Assembly (NCBI GenBank): GCA_023565505.1
Contig: JAIMBI010000011.1
Span: 22,433 to 86,432 of the forward strand
DNA: 64,000 nt
DNA from: Actinomycetes bacterium
GTDB lineage: Bacteria > Bacillota > Sulfobacillia > Sulfobacillales > JAIMBI01
Direction of reading: 5' to 3'
The translations under genes and the position numbers were made by a program. Numbering within the stretch: position 1 is the first letter of the stretch; each line of letters opens with the position of its first letter. This document shows positions 26,022 to 34,409 of the stretch, piece by piece. The notes below the pieces were generated by a model that did not search any database, had not been told where the DNA came from, and was given only the letters and a program-made list of their open reading frames with translations.

Positions 26022-26942
26022 ATGGGCCGGGATCCGACGACGTGGGCGGGGATCATCCCGCCGATGGTGACACCGTTTCGCGCCGAGGACGAGACCGTCG
26101 ACCAGCGCGCGCTCGCCGGCGAGGTGGAATACCTCATCGCGGCGGGCGTGCAGGGGATCTGCGTGACGGGATCGACCGGGGAGGGGGCCACCGTCACGGT
26201 GGCCGAGGCGGCGGCGATCGCACGGGTGGCGGTGGCGCAGGCGCGCGGGCGCGTGCCGGTCATCGCGGGCATCATCCAGAACTCCACCCGCCTGGTGCGG
26301 GAATACGGCGAGGCGGTGCGGGCCGCGGGAGTGGACGGGCTGCAGGTCACCCCGGTGCACTACCTCTTCGCCCCCGACGCCGACGCCACGGTGGACTACT
26401 ACCGGTCCGTCGCGGCGCTGGGGCTGCCCGTCATCATTTACAACGTGATCCCCTGGGCGTTTTTGGAGCCGCCGGTGCTGGTGCGGGTGATGGAGAGCGT
26501 CGACGCGGTCGTGGGCGTCAAGCAGAGCGGCGGGGACCTGCACAAACTGGCCGACCTGCTGGTCGCGGCGCCGCCGGACAAGGCCATCTTCTCGGCCGTC
26601 GACGACCTCCTGTACCCCTCGTTCGTCCTGGGGGCCCGGGGATCGATCTCCGCCATCGTCTCGGTCCTGCCGCGCACGGCGCTCAAGCTATGGGAGGCCG
26701 TCCGGGCCGGCCGTCACGACGAGGCCCTGGCGCTGCACCGCCTGATGCTTCGGGTGTGGCGGGCGGTCGAAGGCCCCAACATGCCCGCCCGGATCAAGGT
26801 CGCGCTGGAGTATCAAGGTCGGCCGGCGGGGGTGGCCAGGTCCCCTTCGGCCCGGGTGACGGAGGCCGACCGGGCGGCCATCGCGGAGGCGTTGGAGGCC
26901 GTGCGGCCGGTGGAAGGCTTCGCCGCGGTGGCTCGTGCCTGA
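26022..26942 (+). CDS. DapA-family lyase, KDG-aldolase/DapA-like, paralogue 3
   Basis: A 306-residue Schiff-base barrel. Unlike the two copies near the left end, this one keeps the canonical substrate loop VTGSTGEGATVT, with tyrosine in VIIYNVIPWAF and lysine in AVVGVKQSGGDLHK. That pattern is shared by DapA, N-acetylneuraminate lyase, KDG aldolase and 5-keto-4-deoxyglucarate dehydratase. ATG 26022 follows GGGAGGGAG. It is followed within 30 bases by a Zn dehydrogenase and then a tagaturonate-reductase-like enzyme, which favours a 2-keto-3-deoxy sugar acid as substrate over lysine biosynthesis (inference). Confidence 0.87.
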   Translation: MGRDPTTWAGIIPPMVTPFRAEDETVDQRALAGEVEYLIAAGVQGICVTGSTGEGATVTVAEAAAIARVAVAQARGRVPVIAGIIQNSTRLVREYGEAVRAAGVDGLQVTPVHYLFAPDADATVDYYRSVAALGLPVIIYNVIPWAFLEPPVLVRVMESVDAVVGVKQSGGDLHKLADLLVAAPPDKAIFSAVDDLLYPSFVLGARGSISAIVSVLPRTALKLWEAVRAGRHDEALALHRLMLRVWRAVEGPNMPARIKVALEYQGRPAGVARSPSARVTEADRAAIAEALEAVRPVEGFAAVARA

Positions 26943-26970
26943 CCGGCCGAGCGGACGGAGTGGGTCGACG

Positions 26971-27954
26971 ATGCAGACGGTGGTGTTGGAGGAGCCGGGC
27001 CGGCTCGCGCTGCGCGAGGCGGACCGGCCGGCGGCCGGCGACGGTCAGGTCGCGGTCCGCATCCGCCGGGTGGGCGTGTGCGGCACCGACTTCCATGCGG
27101 TCGAGGGCGTGCAGCCGTTCTTCAGCTACCCGCGCGTCCTCGGTCACGAGCTCGCCGGGGAGGTCGACGGCCGGCCGGTGGCCGTCCTGCCGTACCTGGA
27201 GTGCGGCCGGTGCCAGGCGTGCCGGCGGGGGAAGCCCAACTGCTGCGAGCGCCTCAGCGTGCTCGGGGTGCACCAGGACGGCGGCATGACGGAATGGCTG
27301 ACGGTGCCGGCGGATCACGTGCTGCCCGCGGACGGGCTGACGCTGGACCAAGTGGTGGTGGTGGAGCCGCTCAGCATCGGTGCCCACGCCGTCCGGCGGG
27401 CCGGGATCGAGCCCGGGGAGCGGGTGCTGGTGCTCGGCGCGGGGCCCATCGGGCTGGCGGTGACGCGCTTCGCCAAGCTCGCCGGGGCCGAGGTGGCCGT
27501 CACCGACGTCGCCCCGGCGCGCCTCGCGTTCTGCCGGGAGTGGGCCGGCGCCGACGCCGTGCTGCCCATGGACGCGACCTTCCCCGACACCGTGGCGCGG
27601 TGGGCGGGCGACCGCTGGCCCACGGCGGTGTTCGACGCCACCGGTCATGTCGGCTCCATGAACCAGGCGCCCCGCTGGACCGCCCACGGCGGCCGTGTCG
27701 TCTTCGTGGGCTTGGTGCAGGCGGCCCTGACCCTGGACGATCCCCTCCTGCACCAGCGGGAGCTGACGCTCTACGCCAGCCGCAACGCGACCCGGGACGA
27801 CTTCCGGCGGGTGATGGACGCCATCGCCGCCGGGGCGGTGGACGCCGACCGGTTCATCTCCCGCCGGGCGCCGTTGGGCGAGGTCCCCGCGGTCCTGCCG
27901 ACGTGGCTCAAGGACCGGGCCGACCTCATCAAGGCCGTCGTGGAGGTGGCGTGA
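26971..27954 (+). CDS. Zinc-dependent alcohol dehydrogenase, L-galactonate-5-dehydrogenase-like
   Basis: A 327-residue medium-chain dehydrogenase. Catalytic zinc ligands are in RRVGVCGTDFHAVEG and LGHELAGEV; the structural-zinc lobe is ECGRCQACRRGKPNCCERL; the NAD fold is VLVLGAGPIGLAVTRFAKLA. The short loop layout resembles the RspB/LgoD group, whose LgoD oxidises L-galactonate to tagaturonate. The next gene encodes a tagaturonate-reductase-like enzyme, which fits that pathway, but the specificity is inferred from context. GGAG lies 10 bases before the ATG. Confidence 0.85.
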   Translation: MQTVVLEEPGRLALREADRPAAGDGQVAVRIRRVGVCGTDFHAVEGVQPFFSYPRVLGHELAGEVDGRPVAVLPYLECGRCQACRRGKPNCCERLSVLGVHQDGGMTEWLTVPADHVLPADGLTLDQVVVVEPLSIGAHAVRRAGIEPGERVLVLGAGPIGLAVTRFAKLAGAEVAVTDVAPARLAFCREWAGADAVLPMDATFPDTVARWAGDRWPTAVFDATGHVGSMNQAPRWTAHGGRVVFVGLVQAALTLDDPLLHQRELTLYASRNATRDDFRRVMDAIAAGAVDADRFISRRAPLGEVPAVLPTWLKDRADLIKAVVEVA

Positions 27955-27991
27955 CGGCCGACGGCCGATCCCGGACGGAGGAGGAGACCGC

Positions 27992-29419
27992 ATGCAGCCC
28001 TTGACGCGCGCCGCGCTGGAACGGGAGCGCCCCGTGCCCCGGAGGCCGCCCCGGGTGCTCCAGGTCGGCGAGGGCAACTTCATCCGGGCTTTCGTGGACT
28101 GGATGATCCACCGCATGAACCGCCGGGGGGTCTTCGACGGCTCGGTGGTGCTGACGCCCGCCCGCGCCCAGGGACGGGAGAAGATCGCGGGGCTTCAGGC
28201 CCAGGACGGGCTCTTCACGGTGTGGCTCGCGGGTCCCGACCGGGGTCGCATCGTGGACGCGCCCGAAATCGTGGAGAGCGTCCAGGCCTGCGCCGACCCG
28301 TTCACGGACTGGGAGGGGTTTCTGGCGCTGGCGGAGGCGGCGGACCTCGACGTGGTGGTGTCGAACACCACCGAAGTGGGGCTCGCCTACGAGCCGGTCC
28401 CTTATCCCGCCGACGCCGCCCCGCCGGGGTATCCCGCCCGGCTCGCGGCGTACCTCTACCGCCGGTACCGGGCGTTCGCAGGGGCGCCGGAGCGGGGGGT
28501 CGTCGTGCTCCCCTGCGAACTGGTGCCAGAGAACGGCCGCCGGTTGCGGACGGCCGTCCTGGCCCACGCGGCCGACTGGGGACTCGAAGACGGCTTTGCG
28601 CGCTGGATCACGGACCACACGGTGTTTGCGGACACGCTGGTCGACCGCATCGTCACCGGGTTTCCGGCGGACGCCCCGGCGCGGTTCGCCCAGCTCGGCT
28701 ACAGCGACCGGTTCCTCACGGTGGCGGAGCCGTTCCATCTCTGGGCCGTCGCGGCGCCCGAGGCGGTCCGGGAGCGACTTCCCTTCGACCGCGCCGGCCT
28801 CAACGTGGTGTTCGCCGACGACATCGCCCCGTACTGGACGCGGAAGCTCTACGTCCTCAACGGGACCCACACGTTCCTCGCGCCCCTCGGGCTGTTGGCG
28901 GGCCATCGCACCGTGCGGGCGGCGGTGGAGGACCCGCGCCTCGGGCCGGTTGTCGACCGCGTGGTGCGCGCGCTGACCATCCCCTACGGGTTCGCCGCGG
29001 CGGAGCACCAGGCCGTCACGGCCTACTGGGAGGAGGTGGCCGCCCGCTTCCGCAACCCGTTCGTGGACCACGCGCTGTCGGCGATCACCGCCAACCACTT
29101 CGCGAAGGTCCGGCTCCGGCTGGGCCCGGTGGCCGAGGCGTTCCGGGCCCGGACGGGGCGGGAGCCCCGGGTCCTGGCGGCGAGTCTGGCGGCCGCCCTG
29201 GCGCTCACACGGCCGGGGGCGCCCCCGGGCTTCGACCCGGCGGTCCGCGAGGCCGTGGCGCCGCGGTGGACCGAGACCGCCGACCGCGAGACGGCGGTGG
29301 GCCGGATCCTGGCCGATTTCGGGCTGGCCTGGACGGCCGACTGGGTCGCGGCGGTCGCGGCCGCGCTGGCCGCCTACGACCGGGGCGGGTGGCCCGCCTT
29401 GCTCGCCGGGGCGGACTGA
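27992..29419 (+). CDS. uxaB: Mannitol-dehydrogenase-family hexuronate reductase, tagaturonate-reductase-like
   Basis: A 475-residue polyol/hexuronate dehydrogenase, NAD-dependent. VLQVGEGNFIRAFVDWMIHR at the N-terminus and SVVLTPARAQGREKI are typical of UxaB (tagaturonate to altronate) rather than UxuB or MtlD; the catalytic-domain motif KLYVLNGTHTFLAPLGLLAG contains the conserved Lys-x(4)-N-x-x-H. ATG follows CGGAGGAGGAG. Together with the upstream Zn dehydrogenase and DapA-like aldolase it suggests sugar-acid catabolism through altronate and 2-keto-3-deoxygluconate; an altronate dehydratase and KDG kinase are not in the window. It ends 10 bases from a convergent MFS gene. Confidence 0.85.
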   Translation: MQPLTRAALERERPVPRRPPRVLQVGEGNFIRAFVDWMIHRMNRRGVFDGSVVLTPARAQGREKIAGLQAQDGLFTVWLAGPDRGRIVDAPEIVESVQACADPFTDWEGFLALAEAADLDVVVSNTTEVGLAYEPVPYPADAAPPGYPARLAAYLYRRYRAFAGAPERGVVVLPCELVPENGRRLRTAVLAHAADWGLEDGFARWITDHTVFADTLVDRIVTGFPADAPARFAQLGYSDRFLTVAEPFHLWAVAAPEAVRERLPFDRAGLNVVFADDIAPYWTRKLYVLNGTHTFLAPLGLLAGHRTVRAAVEDPRLGPVVDRVVRALTIPYGFAAAEHQAVTAYWEEVAARFRNPFVDHALSAITANHFAKVRLRLGPVAEAFRARTGREPRVLAASLAAALALTRPGAPPGFDPAVREAVAPRWTETADRETAVGRILADFGLAWTADWVAAVAAALAAYDRGGWPALLAGAD

Positions 29420-29429
29420 CTCCGGCGCC

Positions 29430-30641
29430 TCACCGGCTCTCCGAGGCCTCCGGGGCCACCGCGGCGGAGCGGCCCGTCCGCCACAGCGCCCAGGCGGACC
29501 AGAGGGCGCCGGCCAGACCGGCGGCGGCGGCCAGGTCGAACGCGCTCAAGAGACCGTAGCGGCTCACGACCCAGCCGGCGAACGCCGGTCCGCCGACGGT
29601 GCCGACGGCGAACAGGGACTGGTAGGTGGCCATGGCCGTCCCCCGCTGGGGCGGCTCCACCTCCGAGACGGACAGGATCGTCAGGGACGGACTCAGCATG
29701 CCGCGGCCCACGCCCAGCACCGCCTGGGTGAGGTAGAGCCACCAGGCGCGGGGGATGAGCGGGGTGAGCGCCGTGGCCGCCGCCACGAGGGCGAAGGCCA
29801 GCCAGAGCACCCGGAGCAGCGGCCAACGGTGGGCCAGGACGGACCCCGACATCACGGTCATGACGGCGGTCGGCAGGAGGCTCACCCCGAGGAGCAGCCC
29901 CAGGTCCGACCGGCTCAGGCCGATGTGCACCGCCCAGATGGGGACGTAGCCGAACGTGGTGACGAACGAGGTGATCTGGGAGAAAATGCCCAGCCCCGAG
30001 GCGATGCGGAGCGCCCCCGAGGCACGCCAGACGACCCGGGGAGACGGCGGCGGGACCGATGCCCGGGAAGGGGCCGGGGGTTCTTCGCGGACGCCCAGGG
30101 CGCACAGGAGGCCCAGGGCGGCCAGGACGGCGGCGGCCTGGAAGGGCGCCGACCAGCCGACGGCCTGGGCCAGCAGGCCGCCCAGATAGGTGGAGGAGAT
30201 CTGGCCCAGCACGTAGGCCAAGTTGGCGAAGCCGATGGCGTCGGCCGCGCGGTCGCGGGGGAAGAGGCCCATGTACAGCACGGTGAAGAGCGCCCAGGTG
30301 CTGGCCGCCACGCCGGCCAGGAAACGCCAGAGCACGAAGGCGGCGGGCCGCGGGAACCACCACATGCCCAGTACGCTCGCCAGGGCCGCGCCGAGGCCGA
30401 GGTAGACGAAGGGCTTGTGCCGGCCGACGCGGTCCGCCCACACCGCCAGGGGGAGGCGCAGCGTGAGCTGGGGGACGCCGTAGGCGGCGACCACGAGCCC
30501 GACCAGGCCGAGGCTCCCGCCCTGATGCACGACGTAGGGGGAGAGGATGGGGACATAGAGGTACACGGCCATCCAATAGAGGGCGATGGACGCGATGAGG
30601 AGGCGCGCGGACCAGGTCGTGGCCCGCCGGGTGTCCGTCGT
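29430..30641 (-). CDS. MFS transporter (DHA1-like), probable ACG start
   Basis: A permease of about 12 helices in the inner membrane, drug:H+ antiporter-like but with no clear substrate. The loop 2-3 motif is [19 protein letters not shown] and motif C-like [17 protein letters not shown] is present. The first ATG in frame (30572) would cut the first helix in half: the frame upstream encodes [11 protein letters not shown] directly before [14 protein letters not shown]. In the same frame there is no ATG, GTG or TTG further up, but AAGGAGG at 30650-30656 sits 8 bases before ACG at 30641. I therefore place the start at ACG, giving 403 residues. Either a genuine near-cognate start or a T-to-C error is possible. 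Confidence 0.8.
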   Translation of the reverse strand, partial: TTDTRRATTWSARLLIASIALYWMAVYLYVPILSPYVVHQGGSLGLVGLVVAAYGVPQLTLRLPLAVWADRVGRHKPFVYLGLGAALASVLGMWWFPRPAAFVLWRFLAGVAASTWALFTVLYMGLFPRDRAADAIGFANLAYVLGQISSTYLGGLLAQAVGWSAPFQAAAVLAALGLLCALGVREEPPAPSRASVPPPSPRVVWRASGALRIASGLGIFSQITSFVTTFGYVPIWAVHIGLSRSDLGLLLGVSLLPTAVMTVMSGSVLAHRWPLLRVLWLAFALVAAATALTPLIPRAWWLYLTQAVLGVGRGMLSPSLTILSVSEVEPPQRGTAMATYQSLFAVGTVGGPAFAGWVVSRYGLLSAFDLAAAAGLAGALWSAWALWRTGRSAAVAPEASESR

Positions 30642-30712
30642 ACCGTCCCCCTCCTTCCGGATCCGGGCTCGCGCCGACGGCGGGGCCTGCCTTCACCGTA
30701 GCACATCGAGCG

Positions 30713-30741
30713 CCGGCGGCGTCCGCCGGGACAGGTATAAT
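30713..30741 (+). promoter_or_regulatory. -10 box with upstream hairpin, acyl-CoA operon promoter
   Basis: TATAAT, a perfect -10, at 30736-30741, 44 bases before the acyl-CoA dehydrogenase start. At the -35 position there is no TTGACA but a perfect 7-bp inverted repeat CCGGCGG-CGT-CCGCCGG (30713-30729), which may be an activator or repressor site. Confidence 0.45.
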
Positions 30742-30784
30742 CGTGACGAGTCGGCCGGCGGCACCCGGCAGGGAGGCGAGGCGG

Positions 30785-31927
30785 ATGGACTTCGATCTGA
30801 CGCCGGAGCAGGCGATGATCCGCGACACGGTGCGGGCGTTCGCGCAGGAGGTGGTCGCCCCCGGGGCGGCCGAACGGGACGAGACGGGGGAGATGCCCTT
30901 CGCCATCATGCGCCAGATGGGGGCGATGGGCCTGTTCGGCATCCCCTTCCCCGAGGAGGTGGGCGGCTCCGGCGGCGACACCGTGAGCTACGCCCTGGCG
31001 GTGGAGGAGATTGGACGGGTGGACGCCTCGCTCGGTCTGGGGTACGCCGCCCACGTCTCGCTCGGGTGCGCGCCGCTGGCCCTCTTCGGTACCCCCGCGC
31101 AGCAGCAGCGCTACCTCCTGCCGGCCATCCGGGGCGACTACCTGGCGGCCTTCGGCCTGACCGAGCCGGAGGCGGGATCCGACGCGGGGAGCACCCGGAC
31201 GCGGGCCGAACGGGTCGAGGGGGGCTTCGTTCTCACCGGCACGAAGGTGTTCATCACCAACGCGGGCCATGCCGGCTACATCGTCACCACGGCCCGGTAC
31301 GGCGGCGGCCGGGGCATCTCCGCCTTCATCGTCCCCGCGGGGGTGGCGGGGCTCCAGGTCGTCTGCGCCTACAAGAAGCTCGGCATGCGTTCGTCCGAGA
31401 CCTGCGAGGTACGCCTGGACGGCGTGCGCGTGGACGAGGACCACCTGCTGGGGCAGCCGGGGCAGGGGTTCGCGCAGTTCCTGGCGGTCCTGGACGGCGG
31501 GCGGATCAGCATCGGGGCGCTCGGCGTGGGCGTCGCCCAGGCGGCTCTCGACGCGGCGCTGGCCTATGCCGCCGAGCGGCGGCAGTTCGGGCGCCGCATC
31601 GCGGACTTCGAGGCCATCCAGTTCAAGCTGGCGGACATGGCGCTGGAGGTGGAGCTGGCCCGCACCATGGTGCTCAAGGCCGCGTGGCTGAAGGACCAGC
31701 ACCGGCCGTTCGGCACCGAGGCGGCCATGGCCAAGCTCTTCGCCTCGGAGGCCGCGGTACGCGCCGCGCTCCAGGCGATCCAGATCCACGGCGGCAACGG
31801 CTACATGCGGGACTTCCCGGTGGAGCGCTACCTGCGGGACGCCAAGCTGCTGGAGATCGGGGAGGGGACGTCCGAGATCCAGCGGCTGGTGATCGCCCGG
31901 CGGCTCCTGGAGCGGTTGCCGACGTGA
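30785..31927 (+). CDS. Acyl-CoA dehydrogenase
   Basis: A 380-residue FAD enzyme making the 2,3-double bond of an acyl-CoA, passing electrons to ETF. The FAD/substrate motifs are [57 protein letters not shown] and [21 protein letters not shown]; the catalytic glutamate is E360 in [12 protein letters not shown]. In a Yng-like operon this position is an isovaleryl-CoA or short/branched-chain enzyme. GGGAGG precedes the ATG. Its stop codon overlaps the GTG start of the next gene (GTGA), so the two are translationally coupled. Confidence 0.93.
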   Translation: MDFDLTPEQAMIRDTVRAFAQEVVAPGAAERDETGEMPFAIMRQMGAMGLFGIPFPEEVGGSGGDTVSYALAVEEIGRVDASLGLGYAAHVSLGCAPLALFGTPAQQQRYLLPAIRGDYLAAFGLTEPEAGSDAGSTRTRAERVEGGFVLTGTKVFITNAGHAGYIVTTARYGGGRGISAFIVPAGVAGLQVVCAYKKLGMRSSETCEVRLDGVRVDEDHLLGQPGQGFAQFLAVLDGGRISIGALGVGVAQAALDAALAYAAERRQFGRRIADFEAIQFKLADMALEVELARTMVLKAAWLKDQHRPFGTEAAMAKLFASEAAVRAALQAIQIHGGNGYMRDFPVERYLRDAKLLEIGEGTSEIQRLVIARRLLERLPT

Positions 31928-32859
31928 CGATCCTGGCCTACCTGGCCCGCCGGCCGGCGGGACACCCGGCGGCGCGGCTGTGGCAGGCGGCCCGGGCCCG
32001 CTGGGCGGTCCTGGCCGGGGCGGCGGAGCCGGTCCCGGTCTCCCGCGCCGATCCCGTGCTGTGGGTCGCGGCGTGGCTGGCGGGCCGGCCCGTGCGGTGG
32101 AGCCCCGCGGCCGGCCTGGGCGGTCTCGCGCCCTCGGCCCCGGCGGCCGGCGCCCCTCCGGGCGCGGATCCCGCCGCGGCGGCGGTCGTCTGGCCGGCGG
32201 GCGTGGGCGAGCGGGTCTTCTCCCACGAGGCGGTGTGGGCGGCCATCGAGGACATTCACGCCCTCGGGGCCGCCGGCCGGGGACTGGCCGGCCCCGCCGG
32301 CTTCGTGCAGGCCGCGGCGGCGTGGCTGGCCGACCGACCGTTCGGATGGGGGGGCCGGCTCCGGCCGGAGGCGGAGGGCCTCTACACCGACGGGCAACGG
32401 CGCTTCCGCGCGGCGGATGCGCTGTTGGGCGTCTTCGCCCGGGAGGAGGCGGGCGCCTGGGTCACCGGTCCCCATACCCACTGGGACGCCGGGCGGGTGA
32501 AGAGCCGCCGGCTCTTCGACGGATGGTATCGGGCGGGAGGCGTGGAACCCGCCCGGTTCGAGGGTGGTTACTGGCGATACGAGCCGGACTCCGGGCCCGG
32601 GGCGGCGCCGGAGGCGGTCGACGGGAAGGAGCGAGGGACGAGGACGATGCAGGCCATCGTGGCGAGTCTGGCGGGAACCGTGTTCAAGGTGCTGGTCAAG
32701 CCCGGCGACACGGTGACGCCCGGGCAGGAAGTGGTGCGGCTGGAGTCCATGAAGATGGAGATCCCCGTGGAGGCGGAGGTCGGCGGGACCGTCCAGGAGG
32801 TCCTGGTCAGCGAGGGGGCCTTCGTCAACGAGGGCGACCCGCTCGTCATGCTCGGCTGA
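31924..32859 (+). CDS. Fusion: degenerate adenylate-forming-like domain plus biotin carrier (BCCP) domain
   Basis: A 311-residue protein in one uninterrupted frame. Residues 242-311 are a complete biotinyl domain: [18 protein letters not shown], with the biotin-acceptor lysine K277 in LESMKMEIP. Residues 1-241 have no firm family match. [20 protein letters not shown] sits like the ANL P-loop region (SGTTGxPKG followed by xSHxAL), and [15 protein letters not shown] then [15 protein letters not shown] and GGYWRYEPD mirror the ANL stretch GEIWVRGP...DGWYRTGDVG...DGYWR. The P-loop residues and the segments between are gone, so it cannot be an active ligase. GTG 31924 overlaps the preceding stop. 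ATG 32647 could also yield the 70-residue carrier alone (GGAAGGAG 15 bases before). In similar operons a biotin carboxylase stands here. Confidence 0.75.
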   Translation: MTILAYLARRPAGHPAARLWQAARARWAVLAGAAEPVPVSRADPVLWVAAWLAGRPVRWSPAAGLGGLAPSAPAAGAPPGADPAAAAVVWPAGVGERVFSHEAVWAAIEDIHALGAAGRGLAGPAGFVQAAAAWLADRPFGWGGRLRPEAEGLYTDGQRRFRAADALLGVFAREEAGAWVTGPHTHWDAGRVKSRRLFDGWYRAGGVEPARFEGGYWRYEPDSGPGAAPEAVDGKERGTRTMQAIVASLAGTVFKVLVKPGDTVTPGQEVVRLESMKMEIPVEAEVGGTVQEVLVSEGAFVNEGDPLVMLG

Positions 32860-32872
32860 CCGGAGGCGCCGC

Positions 32873-34390
32873 ATGGACCCGAAGGCACTCGCCGCCGCGC
32901 GGGCGCGGGCGGAGGCGGGCGGACCGGCCCGCTACCACGCGAAGCTCCGGGAGGAGCAGAAGCTCCCGGTGCGGGAGCGGCTTTCGCTGCTGCTGGACCC
33001 GGGGTGGGTCGAGGACGGTCTCTTGGCGAGGAACGACGACCCGGAGCTGGCGGCCGACGGCGTGGTGACGGTCGCGGGGACCATCGAGGGTCGGCCGGTG
33101 GTGGTGATGGCCAACGACCCCACGGTGAAGGCGGGGTCGTGGGGACCGCACACGGTGGAGAAGATCCTGCGCATTCAGGAGCGGGCCCTGGCCCACAACG
33201 TGCCCATCTTCTACCTGGTCGACTCGGCCGGGGCGCGCATCACCGACCAGGTGGCCATGTTCCCGGGCCGGCGGGGGGCGGGGCGCATCTTCTACAACCA
33301 AGTGAAGCTCTCCGGCCGGGTGCCCCAGATCTGCATCCTGTTCGGCCCCTCGGCGGCGGGCGGCGCGTACATCCCGGCCTTCTGCGACGTGGTGATCATG
33401 GTCGAGGGCCATGCCTCCATGTACCTGGGGTCGCCCCGGATGGCGGAGATGGTCATCGGGGAGAAGGTCACGCTGGAGGAGATGGGCGGGGCGCGGATGC
33501 ACTGCACCGTGAGCGGGTCGGGGGACCTGTTGGCGCCGGACGAGCCGACGGCGATCCGCTGGGCGCGGGAGTACTTCCGGTACATGCCCGACCACTGGGA
33601 GGCTGAGCCGCCGCGGACGGACTGGGCGCCGCCCGAGCCGGTGGACTGGGAGGGACTCATCCCGGCCAACCAGAACGTGCCCTTCGACATCAAGACGCTC
33701 ATCCGGGCGGTGGTGGACCGGGACTCGTTCTTCGAACTCAAGCCGCTCTGGGCCCCGGAGTTGGTGATTGGGTTGGCGCGGCTCGAGGGGCAGGCGGTCG
33801 GGATCGTCGCGAACCAGTCGAAGGTCAAGGGCGGGGTGCTGTTCGTCGACTCGGCGGACAAGGCGGCGCGGTTCATCACGCTGTGCGACGCGTTCAACCT
33901 GCCGCTGGTGTTTTTGGCGGACGTGCCGGGGTTCATGATCGGGACCAAGGTGGAACGGGCGGGCATCATCCGGCATGGGGCGAAGATGGTGGCCGCGGTG
34001 GCGACGGCGACGGTGCCGAAGATCTGCGTCGTGGTGCGCAAGGCATACGGGGCGGGGCTGTACGCGATGGCGGGGCCGGCGTTCGAGCCGGACGCGGTGC
34101 TGGCGCTGCCGACGGCGCAGATTGCGGTGATGGGGCCGGAGGCGGCGGTCAACGCGGTGTACTACCACCGCATCCAGGAGCTGGAGGGGGAGGCCCGGGC
34201 GGCGTTCGTCCGGCAGCGGCAGGAGGCGTACCGGCGGGACATCGACATCCTGCGGCTCGCGGCGGAGTTGGTGGTGGACGAGGTCATCCCGCCGGAACGG
34301 CTCCGGACCGAGTTGGTGACCCGGATCCGGTTGGCGCGGCACAAGAGCCGCGAATTCAGCCGACGGCGCCAGCCGGTGACGCCGGTCTGA
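32873..34390 (+). CDS. Acyl-CoA carboxylase carboxyltransferase (beta) subunit, YngE/MCC-beta-like
   Basis: A 505-residue carboxyltransferase of the crotonase fold with the N- and C-terminal halves both present. It moves CO2 from carboxybiotin to an acyl-CoA. The oxyanion loops are visible as LVDSAGARITDQVAMFPGR and FGPSAAGGAYIPAFCD in the first half and FLADVPGFMIGTKVERAG then VRKAYGAGLYAMAG in the second. Length and motifs fit methylcrotonyl/propionyl-type subunits. GGAGG is 6 bases before the ATG, 14 bases after the biotin carrier stop. Without a biotin carboxylase in the operon, one encoded elsewhere must charge the carrier. Confidence 0.93.
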   Translation: MDPKALAAARARAEAGGPARYHAKLREEQKLPVRERLSLLLDPGWVEDGLLARNDDPELAADGVVTVAGTIEGRPVVVMANDPTVKAGSWGPHTVEKILRIQERALAHNVPIFYLVDSAGARITDQVAMFPGRRGAGRIFYNQVKLSGRVPQICILFGPSAAGGAYIPAFCDVVIMVEGHASMYLGSPRMAEMVIGEKVTLEEMGGARMHCTVSGSGDLLAPDEPTAIRWAREYFRYMPDHWEAEPPRTDWAPPEPVDWEGLIPANQNVPFDIKTLIRAVVDRDSFFELKPLWAPELVIGLARLEGQAVGIVANQSKVKGGVLFVDSADKAARFITLCDAFNLPLVFLADVPGFMIGTKVERAGIIRHGAKMVAAVATATVPKICVVVRKAYGAGLYAMAGPAFEPDAVLALPTAQIAVMGPEAAVNAVYYHRIQELEGEARAAFVRQRQEAYRRDIDILRLAAELVVDEVIPPERLRTELVTRIRLARHKSREFSRRRQPVTPV

Positions 34391-34409
34391 ACACGGGAGG
34401 CGACGGGAG

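Noticed and set aside
26022..26942. True DapA for lysine biosynthesis
   Set aside because: The loop is canonical, but the neighbours are sugar-acid enzymes and no lysine genes are nearby; kept as DapA-family only.
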